DNA of 6,642 nt from UBA7398 sp947491605 (GTDB lineage Bacteria > Actinomycetota > Actinomycetes > Nanopelagicales > Nanopelagicaceae), in NCBI GenBank assembly GCA_947491605.1, contig CANLJW010000048.1, positions 1 through 6,642 of the forward strand, in the 5' to 3' direction. The position numbers and the translations under genes are program-made. The notes beneath the pieces are model-generated. The model ran no database searches. It had not been told where the DNA came from and saw only the letters and a program-made list of their open reading frames with translations. Below are positions 6,286-6,642 of this stretch, one piece after another (position 1 is the stretch's first letter; the number at the start of each line of letters is the position of its first letter).

Positions 6286-6642
6286 GTCGCCCGGATCACC
6301 GCGTTATTGATTGATTAATTTCAATAAATACCGAGGAAAGTCCGGACTCCATTGGGCAGAGTGGTGGGTAATACCCACCCGGAGAAATCCGCGGGATTAG
6401 TGCAACAGAAAGTAAACCGCCAACGAAAGTTGGTAAGGGTGAAACGGCGGTGTAAGAGACCACCAGTGCACAAAGTAATTTGTGTAGCTATGTAAACCCC
6501 ACTCGGAGCAAGACCAGATAGTTGGCGTTTGAATGTGCCCACATGAGCCAACGGGTAGGTTGCTTGATTACGTAAGCAATTACGTAACTAGATGGATGGT
6601 GATCCGTTCGCAAGAACGACAGAATCCGGCTTATAGGGCGAC
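6286..6642 (+). ncRNA. rnpB: RNase P RNA (M1-like, bacterial type A), apparently complete
   Basis: This is the catalytic RNA of ribonuclease P, which matures tRNA 5' ends with the RnpA protein. Helices I can pair by hand: P1 GTCGCCC 6286-6292 with 6636-6642; P2 GGATCACC 6293-6300 with 6598-6605; P3 6304-6310 with 6321-6327; P4 AAG(T)CCGGA 6338-6346 with TCCGGCTT 6625-6632, including the universal bulged U at 6341; P8 6363-6369 with 6373-6379; P15 CAAGACC 6509-6515 with GGT..CTTG 6558-6566. Distal hairpins with GNRA loops are at 6420-6433 (GAAA), 6469-6484 (GTAA), 6568-6587 (GCAA, P18) and 6606-6617 (GCAA, P19). The core blocks GAGGAAAGTCCGGACTCC, ACAGAAAGTAAACC and ACAGAATCCGGCTTATAG are present. 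GGT at 6554-6556 is the loop-15 element that pairs with the tRNA 3' CCA. About 357 nt; P1 could extend further than seen on either side. No terminator is in the window. Confidence 0.97.

Noticed and set aside
6249..6299. 17-residue N-terminal extension of HutG from GTG 6299
   Set aside because: It runs into the paired 5' strands of rnpB P1 and P2, lies before the region of family similarity, and a -10 candidate sits just before ATG 6248.
6304..6327. AT-rich hairpin as a terminator
   Set aside because: The stem TTATTGA/TCAATAA is in the exact place of RNase P helix P3 and has no U-tract following it; it also lies upstream, not downstream, of hutG.
6321..6551. Minus-strand 76-codon open frame over the right end
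   Set aside because: It lies entirely across the conserved core of rnpB and has no protein-like motif.
1..6642. CRISPR array, insertion sequence, tRNA, toxin-antitoxin or novel defence system
   Set aside because: Reading both strands, every stretch is accounted for by five known protein families and rnpB; I see no repeat-spacer pattern, transposase, cloverleaf or unexplained gene pair.

Overview
This window is ordinary chromosomal sequence from a bacterium. It carries an almost complete histidine-utilisation (hut) locus between a truncated tldD-type metallopeptidase gene and a complete RNase P RNA gene. I found no mobile element, CRISPR array, tRNA, prophage or unknown multigene system. An actinobacterium is the best guess, on four grounds: HutH carries Cys-Ser-Gly at the MIO triad, HutI carries the HANQL metal-site motif, the TldD N-terminus is of actinobacterial type (xxFLALPL), and several starts look leaderless, with a TANNNT box 6-7 nt before the start codon. 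The AT-leaning codon use, very short intergenic gaps and overlapping genes would suit a streamlined freshwater lineage such as the acI/Nanopelagicales group. That placement is inference.

Layout: 1-897 (minus) is the N-terminal 299 codons of a TldD homologue, running off the left edge. A 38-bp gap (898-935) separates it from the divergent plus-strand genes hutU (936-2606), hutI (2610-3782) and hutH (3766-5334). These three are packed with 3-nt spacing and then a 17-nt overlap, so they look like one transcription unit. hutG (5331-6248, minus) converges on hutH and the two stop codons interlock. A 37-bp gap then leads to rnpB (6286-6642, plus), whose P1 helix closes exactly on the last base of the window. 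No stretch over 300 bases lacks a gene.

Together HutH (histidine to urocanate and ammonia), HutU (urocanate to imidazolonepropionate), HutI (to N-formimino-L-glutamate) and HutG (to glutamate and formamide) make the complete four-step, formamide-releasing histidine degradation route. No hut regulator or histidine/urocanate transporter lies in the window. The most informative details are the Asn in the HutG metal site, which favours formiminoglutamase over agmatinase, and the back-to-back promoter candidates between hutG and rnpB.
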